Assembly: GCA_037178625.1 (NCBI GenBank)
Contig: CM074127.1
Span: 310,001 to 374,000, forward strand
Source of the DNA: Skeletonema tropicum
Lineage: Eukaryota; Bacillariophyta; Thalassiosirophyceae; Thalassiosirales; Thalassiosiraceae
Direction: 5' to 3'
DNA length: 64,000 bases
The notes beneath the pieces are model-generated. The model was not told the DNA's origin. It did not search any database and saw only the letters and a program-made list of their open reading frames with translations. Position numbers and translations under genes: made by a program. Of the stretch, positions 43,796 to 55,140 are shown piece by piece (positions within the stretch are counted from its first letter, which is position 1; every line of letters starts with the position of its first letter).

Positions 43796-44180
43796 TCAAC
43801 AAGTCAGCACAGCACACTTGTCTTCATAATAACTTCGAAAGAATATTATAATCTCTCTTGGTTCCATTATTCCATTGCCATTCCCAACTTCGTTATCAAA
43901 GTTAATAAGTTTCTCCATGAAGGCTTGACTGACGATAGTGCACCGTTGTCGACGGCCGTTCCTTGGGTGGAATGGACCAAGGGCTGCTTGGACCTTGCGT
44001 ACAATGGTGGCAACTGCGGCTGCGTTTAGGACTTCATCTTCACCTTCGCAGGTGGTGGTGGGGCTAGTAGTACCTATTTGCAAGCTTTTGCGGCGCTTGT
44101 AGTAGCAGAAGTTGTTGATGGGGTTGCCAAGACGATCAAGAGAAGGGTGAGGATAATATGGAGGTGATGAACTTCTTCAT
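43796..44180 (-). pseudogene. Possible small secreted protein gene, frame-broken or spliced
   Basis: A minus-strand frame ends at 43796 and reads QAFMEKLINFDNEVGNGNG...FFRSYYEDK; it stays open to about 44175 without an ATG. An ATG near 44180 (MKKFITS) is in another frame, and the third frame between them reads like a hydrophobic leader (ILTLLLIVLATPSTTS). A single-base change or an intron would join them. No family is recognised, so this may be a relic, a gene with an unseen intron, or chance. Confidence 0.25.
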
Positions 44181-44183
44181 TAT

Positions 44184-44733
44184 TATTATTTGTGCTGTAG
44201 AATAATTGAATTTGAATGTAGATGGTGTAGAGACGTGAAAAGGGAGAATGATGCTTCGTTTATTGAATGGAATGATGATAATAATAATAATAATAATGAT
44301 GCGAACGAATCATCCGACCAAGCCAAGATGGGTGTCAGCGACGAGGCTTCTCTATGTACTACTGAAGCGCCCCATGTCCCGGTCGGTGGTCGGTCGGTGG
44401 CGCTGCAAGTAGCAAGATGCAAGCTAGCTACTTACTTATGCAAGCCAGGTGGAGATGTCAACAAACTACATAAGTATTGTAGATAAAGCGACGGACATCA
44501 GTTTCTTAAACTTCAACCCGGGGCATTCCCTCTATTTAAAAGAAGAAAAGCAGCACTCAAAAGAGAGAAACGGCATTGCAAACCTGGATGGATCTTTTGT
44601 TGTGTGACTTGATGTTGTTGACGTTTTTTGGAGATTTGGATTTGAATTTGGATTTGGGCATCCATCATGGCGAAGTATCGGAGCCGAGCATAGTCATAGT
44701 AGAGCGAACCGATATATAGATCATTCATTCAAG
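44184..44733. other. Intergenic region upstream of the scaffold-like gene
   Basis: About 550 bp with an AAT run near 44275-44300 and a GGTCGGTGGTCGGTGG tandem near 44380. No gene is supported. Confidence 0.4.
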
Positions 44734-47700
44734 ATGGCCCACCTCGCCCTACTACTCTCAGTATGGGCAGCAGTTGCCAGCTGTGGTGACGCTCTCTCAA
44801 TCATTAGCAACAATAATAATGTTGTGGTGTCACCCAAAAGAGTGGTGTGGAAGTCGGCATCCCTTCCACATCATCATCACCGCCACTACTACCGTTCTAT
44901 TGCATCATCATCTTTGAATCTATCCTCGCTACCCGATACTCATGATGTCAAACTAAATGTTGGCAGAATAGACGATGATGCTAATCTTTGCTCCTCGGCA
45001 CCATTCGTGGGTCACACTAAACAAACATCATTAGAGTTGAAATTGAATACTCTCTTTGAATGGAAGGAGATGTTCCAACATTTTCTCTCCAATGAACGAC
45101 AACGAAGCAGCATCCATTTGAATCAGGCATTATGTACGGCCGCAATGAGTGTAGTGATTGGAATGCAACCGCTGTCGGCACTGGCGTACGATATGAATAC
45201 TTATCCGCAGGGTGCAATTACATCGACATCCACCACCACCACCAGCAATAACAACGATGCTATCCAATCAAGCTCCATACTCGCAGCAGCAACAACATCA
45301 TCATCCGACCTACATGTCAAAATTGACGACACTATTAATGCTAGAAAGCCTCCTCCCCAAATAAATTCCTCCTCGAATTCCAAATTGAGCATGGGTGTCA
45401 AAATTGAATACTACCCAGAGGAAATTGAAGAAATGAAGAAGAAGTTGCAAGCGGAACGAGAGGAGGAGTTGGAGCGAATGGCAAGGGTAAAGCAGGACAA
45501 CATGATGATGGAGCAGGAAAAACAGAACATTAGTATGGAAGAACCAAAAATGATGATGGAAGAGAAGAAGACAGCACCAGCGACATCATTGGCAGCATCT
45601 TCTTCTGCAGCAGCTACAACAACAACATCAACATCATCATCAACGGCTATTACGACAACAACTGTCAAACAAGATCAATCCACACAGGAGAAGCTGCTTT
45701 CGTCTACTCCGTCTTCGGTGGTGCAGATTGCAGAGATCGAGAGTACACAGCAAAGAAACTCGCAAAAAACACCACCATCATCACAAGAGATTACTACAGA
45801 AAAGGAAGAACTCATCAAGATATTACGTGATACTTCCACCACAACCTCGGCAATAACGAAACAAACACTGCCCTCCCCTTCACAGGTTGCTACTACCGCT
45901 AAACCTGTTGATGATGTTATTGTAGACAAAGGAGATGGAACACAGCTACAATTGATTCAACTGGTTGGTGTTGGTGCAGTTGGAGCTGGATTGATCAATT
46001 CAGTCACCTCGAAGAAGAAGAAGAAGAAAAGTGTAGATGATATTAACAGCAACAAGAACAACATCAGTAATAAACCTCCTCTACTACCATCCTCGTCACT
46101 TGATCCATCAACACCTCCTCGGATCAAAAAATGCACACCAAAACCACCCTCCGAACCACCCATCCCACCCTCCTCCTCCTCCGACAAACAATTGAATAAA
46201 GTACTGGGATTACTCGAAGATGATTTACAAGAATTAAATAAAAATTTGGAATTGTTGGAGAATGATTTGTTCGAGTTGAATGAGGATTTGGAGTTGTTGC
46301 AAGATGATGATGATGAAGAGGGTGGTGATTCCAATTTGGTATTGGGTGGTGGTGGTGGTGCTGGTACTGCATTAGTTTCAAATGGGTCTTACTTGGATTC
46401 ACTTGCGGGTAGTAGTCAATTTGAATCAAAGCGTTCGGGAGCGGGATTTCAGTCTTCATATCTCGGTGGATTGGGAGATGCTGCACCTCAATCGTCTACT
46501 CAACCATTGGTCAGTGATGGTGGTGCCACCATTTCATATGGATCTTACTTGAATTCGCTTGCGGGTAGCAGTCAATTTGATGAATCCGGAACGGGATTTC
46601 AGTCTTCCTATCTCGGTGGATTGGGAGGTGCTGCCCCTTTGGAGTTCAACTACGAGGAATCTACTGCTGCAGCAGCAGCAGCAGTGGAACAAGAGGAGTG
46701 GTTCGCTGCTGAAGTGCAAAGAGGTAGGGAAGAAGCCGAGGAGAGAGCAAGGGAGCAAGAGGAGCTGTTACTGGTAGAGCAGAGAGCAAAAGAAGATGCT
46801 GCTTTGGTAATGCAATTACAGATGCGGATGATGGCTGCTGAGAAGAAAAAGGCAGAGGAAGAGAGGATGATGGAGCAAAGGGCAAAAGAAGAAGAAGAGG
46901 TCGAGAAGCTTCGCCGGCAACAGGAAGAGGTGGAACGTTTGGCGGAGGAGCGAAGGCAAAGAGAAGAGGAAGAGTTGGAAGAGAAGGCAAAAGAAGAGGC
47001 TGAAATGAGGGCGTTTGAGGAGCGCCTGGCTGCAGAGCAAAGAGCCAAAGAAGAAGCCGAGCTGAAAAACACCGAGCAGAACATGTCTTACCTGAGTGAT
47101 GCTTACTTGGATTCGCTTGCGGGTAGTAGTCAATTTGAACCGAAACGTTCCGGAACAGGATTTCAGTCCTTGTATCTCAGTAGATTGGGAGATGCTGCCC
47201 CTTTGGAGTTCAACTACGACGAATCTGCTGCAGCGAAGGAAGAAGAGTATTCGGCTAACTATGACATCGTTGATCAGATACCAAATGCATTATTGGACGC
47301 AGATCAGTATGCAAGCAATCAGGTGGAAGCGTTAGCAATGATCGTCACCCCATCTGCCTCAACTGTTTCAAAGGGGTCTTACTTGGATTCGCTCACAGAT
47401 GGCAATCCTGCAGAAGCAACAGGTTCTTACTTGGATTCGCTTGCAGGTGGTAATCAACGCTCAAGGACGGGATCCAATCTTGGTGGATTGGGAGGTTACT
47501 TGGACACGCTTTTGGGTAGGAAAGCTGAGCCGACACCTTCGGGAGTGGGATTTTCTCAATCCTCCTACCTTAGTGGGTTGGGAGGTGAGAATACCCCACT
47601 GGAGTTTCGTTACGTTGGTTCTACTGCAACGCTTGAAGGAGAGTATACATCGAACTATGACAACGTTGATGAGACATATACATCCTCGAACACAGAGCAG

Positions 47701-48759
47701 TATGAAATCAATGAGGCCGAAGAGCTTCCATCACCATCTAATCCACCATTTTCATCATCCAGAGCAACTTTTCCTACATCAGCAAATGCACAACAAAGAA
47801 TTATTTCAACAGCATCGGGAAGAAAACTGAGCATTGGTGCTAGAATTACAAGTGATGTCAATATTGATCGGGAAACACCGCCACCATTTCGTGGGCAATC
47901 TTCGTCTACACGTCTGCAAATGTTCGGTATGACGCATCAAAGAGGACGACAGCCAACTCGTCTTTACATGTCCCAACAATCTAGCGAGGAGGAATCATTA
48001 TTCCCTTCCACTGATGCGTTGATTGAAGTCTTGAGGCAGCAAAAGATGGAGAAGGATCGACGAGATGCCGAATTTAGGGCGCAGCAGCAGCAGCAGGCTG
48101 AACGAGAGGCACAAGAACAAGAAGCTGCCGCTTTGAAGGCAAAGCACGAAGAGGAGGAACGGATATTGGCTGAGGCTGAAGCTCAAAGAGCTAGGGAAGA
48201 AGCCGAGCAAAGAGCAAGGGAGCAAGAGGAGCTGTTACTGGCAGAGCAGAGAGCAAAAGAAGATGCTGCTTTGGAAATGCAATTACAGATGCAAATGATG
48301 GCTGCTGAGAAGAAGGCAGAAGAAGAGAGAATGATGGAGCAATTCTTAATGGAGCAAAGGGCAAAAGAAGAAAAGGCCGAGAAGCTTCGCCGGCAACAGG
48401 CAGAGGTGGAACGTTTGGCGGAGGAGCGAAGGCAAAGAGAAGAGGGAGAAGCAAAGTTAAGAGCATGGGAAGAAAAACAGGAGCGATTGCTATTGGAAGA
48501 GAAGGCAAAAGAAGAGGCTGAAATGAAGATGTTTGAGGAGCGCCTGGCTGCAGAGCAAAAAGCCGAAGAAGCCGAGTTGAGAACAATCGAGCAGAACATG
48601 TCTTACCTGAATGATGCTTTGGCCCAAGTTGATGATAGATTAGATGCTCTCAACAGCTACGAATCAGAAGTAGAATATCTTGATGTTGATGAAGGCATTC
48701 AATATTTGAACTCGGCAGTGGCTGAAATAGATGATCTTCTTTCGGACGGTGATACATAG
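44734..48759 (+). CDS. Scaffold-like protein with repeated Tyr-Leu motifs and long charged helices, possible plastid leader
   Basis: The ATG at 44734 gives 1341 residues. The N-terminus MAHLALLLSVWAAVASCGDALS is a good signal peptide, followed by a His/Ser-rich stretch; near residue 130-155 a second hydrophobic segment (TAAMSVVIGMQPLSALAYD) resembles a thylakoid-transfer signal with an Ala-x-Ala end. A further hydrophobic span (LVGVGAVGAGLINSV) near 410-425 is followed by a Lys run. About ten short motifs of the form YLxxLxG follow between residues 550 and 960: YLDSLAG and YLGGLGG alternate, often with GFQSS before and LEFNY after. Two long Glu/Lys/Gln/Ala-rich helices (about 650-785 and 1105-1290) are near copies of each other. 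No enzyme domain is seen. The pattern is that of a multivalent scaffold. Location is inferred. Confidence 0.75.
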   Translation: MAHLALLLSVWAAVASCGDALSIISNNNNVVVSPKRVVWKSASLPHHHHRHYYRSIASSSLNLSSLPDTHDVKLNVGRIDDDANLCSSAPFVGHTKQTSLELKLNTLFEWKEMFQHFLSNERQRSSIHLNQALCTAAMSVVIGMQPLSALAYDMNTYPQGAITSTSTTTTSNNNDAIQSSSILAAATTSSSDLHVKIDDTINARKPPPQINSSSNSKLSMGVKIEYYPEEIEEMKKKLQAEREEELERMARVKQDNMMMEQEKQNISMEEPKMMMEEKKTAPATSLAASSSAAATTTTSTSSSTAITTTTVKQDQSTQEKLLSSTPSSVVQIAEIESTQQRNSQKTPPSSQEITTEKEELIKILRDTSTTTSAITKQTLPSPSQVATTAKPVDDVIVDKGDGTQLQLIQLVGVGAVGAGLINSVTSKKKKKKSVDDINSNKNNISNKPPLLPSSSLDPSTPPRIKKCTPKPPSEPPIPPSSSSDKQLNKVLGLLEDDLQELNKNLELLENDLFELNEDLELLQDDDDEEGGDSNLVLGGGGGAGTALVSNGSYLDSLAGSSQFESKRSGAGFQSSYLGGLGDAAPQSSTQPLVSDGGATISYGSYLNSLAGSSQFDESGTGFQSSYLGGLGGAAPLEFNYEESTAAAAAAVEQEEWFAAEVQRGREEAEERAREQEELLLVEQRAKEDAALVMQLQMRMMAAEKKKAEEERMMEQRAKEEEEVEKLRRQQEEVERLAEERRQREEEELEEKAKEEAEMRAFEERLAAEQRAKEEAELKNTEQNMSYLSDAYLDSLAGSSQFEPKRSGTGFQSLYLSRLGDAAPLEFNYDESAAAKEEEYSANYDIVDQIPNALLDADQYASNQVEALAMIVTPSASTVSKGSYLDSLTDGNPAEATGSYLDSLAGGNQRSRTGSNLGGLGGYLDTLLGRKAEPTPSGVGFSQSSYLSGLGGENTPLEFRYVGSTATLEGEYTSNYDNVDETYTSSNTEQYEINEAEELPSPSNPPFSSSRATFPTSANAQQRIISTASGRKLSIGARITSDVNIDRETPPPFRGQSSSTRLQMFGMTHQRGRQPTRLYMSQQSSEEESLFPSTDALIEVLRQQKMEKDRRDAEFRAQQQQQAEREAQEQEAAALKAKHEEEERILAEAEAQRAREEAEQRAREQEELLLAEQRAKEDAALEMQLQMQMMAAEKKAEEERMMEQFLMEQRAKEEKAEKLRRQQAEVERLAEERRQREEGEAKLRAWEEKQERLLLEEKAKEEAEMKMFEERLAAEQKAEEAELRTIEQNMSYLNDALAQVDDRLDALNSYESEVEYLDVDEGIQYLNSAVAEIDDLLSDGDT

Positions 48760-49328
48760 TGGCTGTTAGGTGAATGATGGCTGCTTCGGAAGGAGATAAG
48801 TTTAGTAGAGTAAATAGAAGAGATACTTTCACAAAGTCCATGACCATTTTGAATAGATTTTCATCTGATATCTATGATTCTCCTAACGAAAAATTGCCCC
48901 CATCCCATCGCAGTCAAAAGTACATATGTACCACGCAAATACTCCAGAGAGAGAATGAGAAAGTACTGATCTGATTCTCATACTAGAGATAGATTTCATA
49001 GGAGTACTTTTACGTATGACCTTGGGGGCAAGGAACCCGACAGATTGTTGAAAAATTTACACGTCACCTATACATACTACAAAGACGATACGACTTCATC
49101 AACGAACACGCTAATCGTATTAAATTAGTACCGTATGGTACCGTCATGTCATTCCAAGAGCAGCTGTTTTTTGCAAAAAGTACATACATGCCGCTTTTGC
49201 AGATCTTTTCGCGGATGCACTTTTATTATCTGATGCGTATTATATTATACTTATTCGTTGATCGCTGAGGGAATACCTGAACATGCACTGCACTTAGGCA
49301 CTTATTGTTATTTTGTTGTCCCAATCAG
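48760..49328. other. Intergenic region
   Basis: The 569 bp hold the 3' end of the scaffold-like gene and the promoter of the ATPase gene. No RNA gene or repeat was recognised. Confidence 0.4.
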
Positions 49329-52300
49329 ATGTCTAATGAAAGTAATAGGAGTACAAAGGGAAGTGTTTTTGACCTGAGCATACCACTCTCAGAGTGGATT
49401 TCCTTCAAGACGAAAGTTATCGGTACACAGACACAGCAGCCTTCAGGTGGTGAAAATCCCGATGATTACATACTTCCAGCTCTGCAGATTGCCGCCTCAC
49501 TTGCGGATCAGATTGGTAAAGCCGAAGAAGATAGTGTTCAATTGCTCATGCCTACGCCGGGCACGCAAGATTGGATAGATAGAATTGTAGTCAGGGCAAA
49601 TGGTAACGCCAGCAATAACATTCGAGCAGAAGTATTACCGTCTTTATTGTCCACTACGACGGTTAATAATGATTCGAAACAAGCAAGGAATAATGAAATA
49701 TTATATTCACTCGGGCTTGTCTTTTATCAACTATTCTCAAGGGGGGAACGGCCTGACGGGTCTCAAATTCAAACTGGGGCGACGAATGAATTGAAATTGT
49801 TAGAGGGCTTGGATCCACTCCCCTTTGATCAAGGTGACGGAACCATTGATCTAGAAGTTTTCAGGGGTGTTGATCTCAATGTCAGTGATCTTCTCGGAAG
49901 TGATGATCTTAATAACGGTGATCTTCTCGCAGGTGAAGATCTTCAAGATGACTACAATCATAGGGGAAATAGTGACATTGAGGGGTCCTTTCAGGGTCAA
50001 AATCCAAGAAAGAAAGAATCGGCAAGTAATAAGAACATTATATATGCAAAGTCAGTGGAGACACTGAAAGATAAAGGAGTTCCCACATCTATGTGTGATT
50101 TGATTTCCAATATGTTGGGTATAACAGATGGCAGACACGGGGGAGAGGATGCGTATCGATGTATGTCAGATGTAAGGGATGACTTGCAGCTCATGCTTGA
50201 GAAACCTTCGATCTATCTCTACGATCAGGATATGGGCAGTTTCTCAACGACTGGATTGAAATTTGGTGACACTGTCTACGGTAGAAAAGCCGAGCTATCC
50301 ACTATTATTGATGCCTACCGGCGGTCAGCGGTTGGTGAAAGCGAGTCGGTAGTAATATCCGGCAAATCAGGAACGGGCAAGTCATTTTTGGCGGTTGAAG
50401 TAGGGAAGTATGTGATTTCAAACAGAGGGATCTTTCTTTCTGGAAAGTTCGATCAACTGCAACAGGGCAAACCATTCAGTGCATTGGCGTCGGCTTTCAA
50501 CCAATTTTGCGATTATCTGGTACGCGATCGTACCCTTGCTTCAGTGAAGCAGAAATTGGCCCATCAGGTGGTTCGCACGCTTGGAGGGGATGCATATTAC
50601 TTGACCAAGCTTATACCCACGTTGGCAATCATTCTAGGTCTAGAAGGAATTGGCTGTAATCATGATGAAGACAACGTCAACGCCCAGAAGCGACTTCAAA
50701 TGCTGTTATGTCAATTTGTGCAAGTGATATCTAATTCATTCGCTGCTCCTGTAACTTTATTCCTCGATGACTTGCAGTGGGCAGATTCAGCATCTATCGC
50801 AGCTGTGAACCAACTCCTACTTGGCGGTGGCCTCAACTCGCAGAATCAGAATGCACATTTTTTCTTCTTAGGATGTTACCGGAAAGGAGAGGTCAATGGC
50901 GCAGTAAACGATGACGTGATTCCATCAACACACGTCAAACTTGATTCTATTGACGAAGAGACGTTGGTAACGATGGTTTCAGAAACGTTGTGCCTATCGC
51001 CGCGTCTGACGCGGAGTTTAGCAAGTATAATATACCACAAGACGAAGGGGAATCCACTTTTCGTTACTCGATTGATGATCTCGCTGAGCAAGCATGGTCT
51101 ACTACGTCCAAGCTTGCGACGTCGACGGTGGGAGTGGAACGAAGAGAAGATCTTGTGCCAGAAGCTGTCCGACGATGTGGCCGAGTTCCTATCGGGTACG
51201 ATTTCAGCGTTGCCCATTAATGTGAAAGCAACACTGAGCACTTTGTCTTGTTTTGGGTCATCGGTAAACAGTGCCTTCGTCAAGACACTTGAGAGGGTTC
51301 TCGACACAAACTTACGTGACGGCATAGAGACAGCTGTCGCCGGAGGTTTACTCGACAAGATAGACGATCAATATCGTTTCAGTCATGACCGCATCCAAGA
51401 GGCTTCTTACAACATGATGAACTATCTTGATCGGCGCAGCTTCCATTTTAGCCATGGTATGGCTTTAGCCCCTTTGCACGATCAAGAGGACGGCTTTCTT
51501 TTCACTGCTGTAAATCAACTCAATTTAGCGGGTCCTGAAGCCGTCGAGGACAAGAGTCAATACGCCATTGTTGCAAATCTCAATCTCAGGGCCGGGAAGG
51601 AGGCAATGGGAATGTCAGATTTTGAAGCAGCTTACTCGTACTTTGATAATGGGATAACGTTTCTGCGGAAAAAGCACTGGGAGGATCACTACACGTTGAG
51701 CTTAGAGTTGTTTAACTTGGCTGCGAACTGTGCCCTCGCCAATAGCGATATCACCAGCTTGAAACTTCTATCTCAACAAGTTATGGAAAAGGCTCAGTCA
51801 TTTGAGGACACACTCAACGTTACTTATTTCGTTATATGTTCCCTGGCATGGTCATCAAGGCTACCAGAATCAATTGAAAAGGGGCTTGATATTTTGTTGA
51901 TGCTAGGTATTGATTTGCGAAGGTGTGAATCGAGTATAGAAGCTTGCGTGAAAGATACAAAAGATCTGCTTTCAGCTTACACTTATGATGAATTATTGAA
52001 TACCAGAAGAATGACTGACTCAACAATGACTATTGCAATGAAATTCCTGAGCAAATTGATGTTGGGAATGGGTCAAACTAAGCCTGAATCAGCGCCGCAT
52101 GTGGCGAACCAAATTATTCATCTGTCTGTTGATCATGGCATGAATCCTGTGTCTGCATTAGGGTTTGTGCACTTTGGCTCGTATGCAGCAAAGCTTGGAG
52201 ATATTAGGGGAGGATACAACTACGTGAAACTGGCTTGTTCGTTGCTGGACAAATTAGGATCAAGAGAAAACGCTGGTGAGGTCATGTGTATACGAACACA

Positions 52301-53432
52301 AGTTGTATCATACATAGAGCCGCTTCAAGCCACATTGGAATATCATAATGAGGGATACGCTGCTGCAATAGCATCTGGTGATATCATCCAAGCAGCTCTC
52401 AACTTGTATACAGGTTATTTATCCATTTACCATGCTGGTGTGAAGTTAGAAGCAACAAGAGAAAAAGGTGAAGAAGCAATTAACTTCATACGGGAAAGAA
52501 AGATGGTGATATTCTTGCTACAAATACAACTCATACAGAATTCTGTACTCAAGTTGATTGGAATTGATGAAGAATTAGAGCACAGTTCAGCAGTGGAAGA
52601 GAGCATTCTCGCAACAAAGAACGGTAACATGAAGATGACACTCTTCATTGAGAAGGCACATATCAGCTTCATGTTTCGATTGTACGATGATACCAAAGAC
52701 TACGCAGAGAAGTTCTTGGGTTGCGTCACTAGCAGTGCTTTTCCCAATTTGACAATCATGCAATCTTTTATTGCATTTTATATTGGTCTCATTTCATTCT
52801 GGGTGGCTAGGAACTCGAGAGATGGAGACAAATGGCACGAAAGAGGCAACAAGTCCAAACTGGCATTGAAGAAATGGGCTGAGACGTCTCAGTGGACATT
52901 TGAGAATAAATGGTACTTATTGGAGGCGGAGGAAGCATTTTCTAACTGCAACTTCGATGACGCTAAAATGTACTATGAGAAGGCTATATCATCAGCCAAA
53001 GCTCACAAGGTAAGACGAAAAGAATGTGCATGCTTTCACATTGGCCAATACCATGGTGTCGTATATTCACTCGCTTTTACTTTGGTATGTATTGCATTTA
53101 GTTCGTACACGAAGAAGCCTTGGCCTGTGAGTTGGCAGCGTATTTCTATTTGGACATTGGGGAAGTCAACATTGCAGCTGATTACTGTTTGCTTGCACAT
53201 GAAAGGTATCAAGATTGGGTAAGTAGATCACATTGATTTCTATATCTGTATCTGTCAAATCAATTGTTGATCGTGTCTCAAATCTTTGTCGACTTCATAA
53301 CAGGGTGCAATTGGGAAGTGCACAAGTTTGTTCAAGTTCTTTGGTAGTATTATGAACGATCGTGTGGGTTCAAGTTCGGCAATCGCTGATGATGTTCATT
53401 CTGATCTGGCTCACCTACTTGCCCCAGAATAG
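49329..53432 (+). CDS. Kinase-like/AAA ATPase/TPR signalling protein lacking an output domain
   Basis: The start is the ATG at 49329 (MSNESNRSTKGSV); the frame opens at a TTG just before. Three exons (49329-53009, 53102-53218, 53304-53432; introns 92 and 85 nt) give 1308 residues. Residues 1-310 keep only the C-lobe part of a protein kinase (YSLGLVFYQLFSRGERP), with no VAIK, HRD or DFG. From about 325 an AAA_16-type ATPase begins (TVYGRKAELS), with Walker A GKSGTGKS at 345-352 and Walker B LFLDDLQW near 477-484. An alpha-helical TPR-like region fills the rest, ending in FVHEEALACELAAYFYLDIG ... HERYQDWGAIGKCTSLF, the conserved end of this region in cyanobacterial and diatom kinase-ATPase-histidine kinase proteins. 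There the chain normally continues into GAF and kinase or cyclase domains; here it stops 42 codons after the last splice site. Confidence 0.85.
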
Positions 53433-54598
53433 ATTTTTGCCTCCATGCTGCCTTCTCTCAGGGGATTTGGCAGCGGCGAGGGCTTCAATGAAGAGAAAGA
53501 AGAAGAAGAAGAAGGGTAGCGAACTAAAATAACCCTTTTTACATAAGCCGACCCCAGAGTTCGTCGTGGGCTGCAAGCCAAAAATGGCTCAAAATGATGC
53601 TACAACATCTTCTGATAGTTCTTGGCTCTCGAAGTTCGAGCGGCTCTGACTATGTAACAGCGATTTCAAATTTTTGTACATTCAGTGGGGAAGCCAAATG
53701 TGTTCTATGTCTACTTATGGGATTGCTGTGTTTGAACAACCACGGTCAATCTGATAAGGCGACTTTGATTTGATTACCCGTATCATTCATCACCCCCCCG
53801 TCGTCGTTGCTGCAGTTCTTTGTGGATGGAGGGCGATTCTTTAAAAAATCAACACTGAGGCCTTGTCGTGCCTCGTCGTCACAACACTCTTGAATTGGCC
53901 GCGCGCATCGGAAACCGTGGCCAGGTCAGCCGCAGCGGGGCGAGACTTACGCAGCTCACTAAGAGGTTTAAAAAGCTTGTTATTGCAACAGTTCTGGCGC
54001 AGTTCCAAGTTTTCTTGATCTATAGAATCTAGCTCAAGATTTCACCAGAGAGCTGAGAGGCGCCCTTACTTTGTGTAAGCTCGCACTGGCAGCTTCCTGA
54101 GCAGAGTTGGCGGTAAAGGAAGCCCCTCCGAACATTTTAATGGAATGGCAGTGCAACCTTTACCGCTTGAGCCGATCTGCGTCTATGTGGATGTGGATTT
54201 AGGGTAAGGGAGAAGATGACTGCAGATACTGGTGAAAGAGTACGCTTTCATTTTCATGGTCATCGAGCGCTGGCAAGGGGAGATATTCGCTATAAGAGAC
54301 AGATCCTGCTACATATCATCTTTGCACAACTATAACTGGACTGAATCGATGTGAACACAAGAGGCATTACAACATGAGGTTCTACGGCTTTTCCAACTTT
54401 GGGCATGTAAACAAGTCCACGAGGCAAGGGTTGATCAGGCATCTCTTTGAACCCATCGAAACGAATGCATTCTTTATCCTTTTCGATTGATAATAGATTG
54501 CTTGAACTGAATGAGGGCTGGCCTGGACACTTAGCAGGGTTTGAATGAGTCCCGTCTCGGAAGATTCACGAGATCCCTTTGCTTCCGCACCTTTCCCA
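53433..54598. other. Intergenic region left of the DNA transposon
   Basis: About 1.17 kb. A GCGGTAAAGG and CCTTTACCGC inverted pair lies near 54110 and 54160. An AAGAAGAAG run lies near 53500. No gene or RNA gene was recognised. Confidence 0.4.
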
Positions 54599-54626
54599 AT
54601 ATCCATGATGAGATTTTTAAACTATC

Positions 54627-54678
54627 GAGCGTCCCATTTTGGGACTCTCGATTTTGAGAGTCCCAAAATGGGACGCTC
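54627..54678. repeat. Perfect 23-bp inverted repeat with 6-nt loop
   Basis: Arms at 54627-54649 and 54656-54678 are exact complements around GATTTT. The left arm recurs exactly at 58195-58217 near the other end of the element, so it is probably part of the sub-terminal structure. Confidence 0.95.
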
Positions 54679-54697
54679 AAGCAATAAAGTAGATAAT

Positions 54698-54733
54698 CAC
54701 TTATTTATCTTCAAAAAAAAAAAAAAAAAAAAA
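54698..54733 (+). mobile_element. Tiny poly(A) retroposon with a 15-bp target duplication
   Basis: The direct repeat AATAAAGTAGATAAT (54683-54697 and 54734-54748) brackets CACTTATTTATCTTC followed by an A tract of 21 or more. Long duplication plus 3' A tract is the signature of LINE-driven insertion. Confidence 0.6.
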
Positions 54734-55140
54734 AATAAAGTAGATAATAAAGCTAAAGAGGCTTCTGTTGCCTTCACCAAGGTCCGATGGGATGGTTCCT
54801 AGCTTTTTTTGCTGTGAAAAGCGTTTCTTGGCTCTCTACGCTAGCATTTCTGTTGTTTTTTTTGGCTGTCTGGACGTCCCCCCGGCCTTCACTTCGACGC
54901 TTGAGAAGGTAGGTAGGTGTCAGCCACAAAAAGATACAGGCACCTCACGCCTCCGAGACCCAAGCAATGTCAAGTACATTACCAGCGGCAGCTAGTGGCT
55001 TTGTTTATTGCACTGTAGAAGTTGGATACACGCCGTAGTAATACTGTAATCACATGTAGTGTGTGTGTGTCGGCAGTGTAACATGCCGATGAGAGAAGTG
55101 ATTAAAGGAGCTTGTAGGGGGGCGGATACAACGAAGAAAG

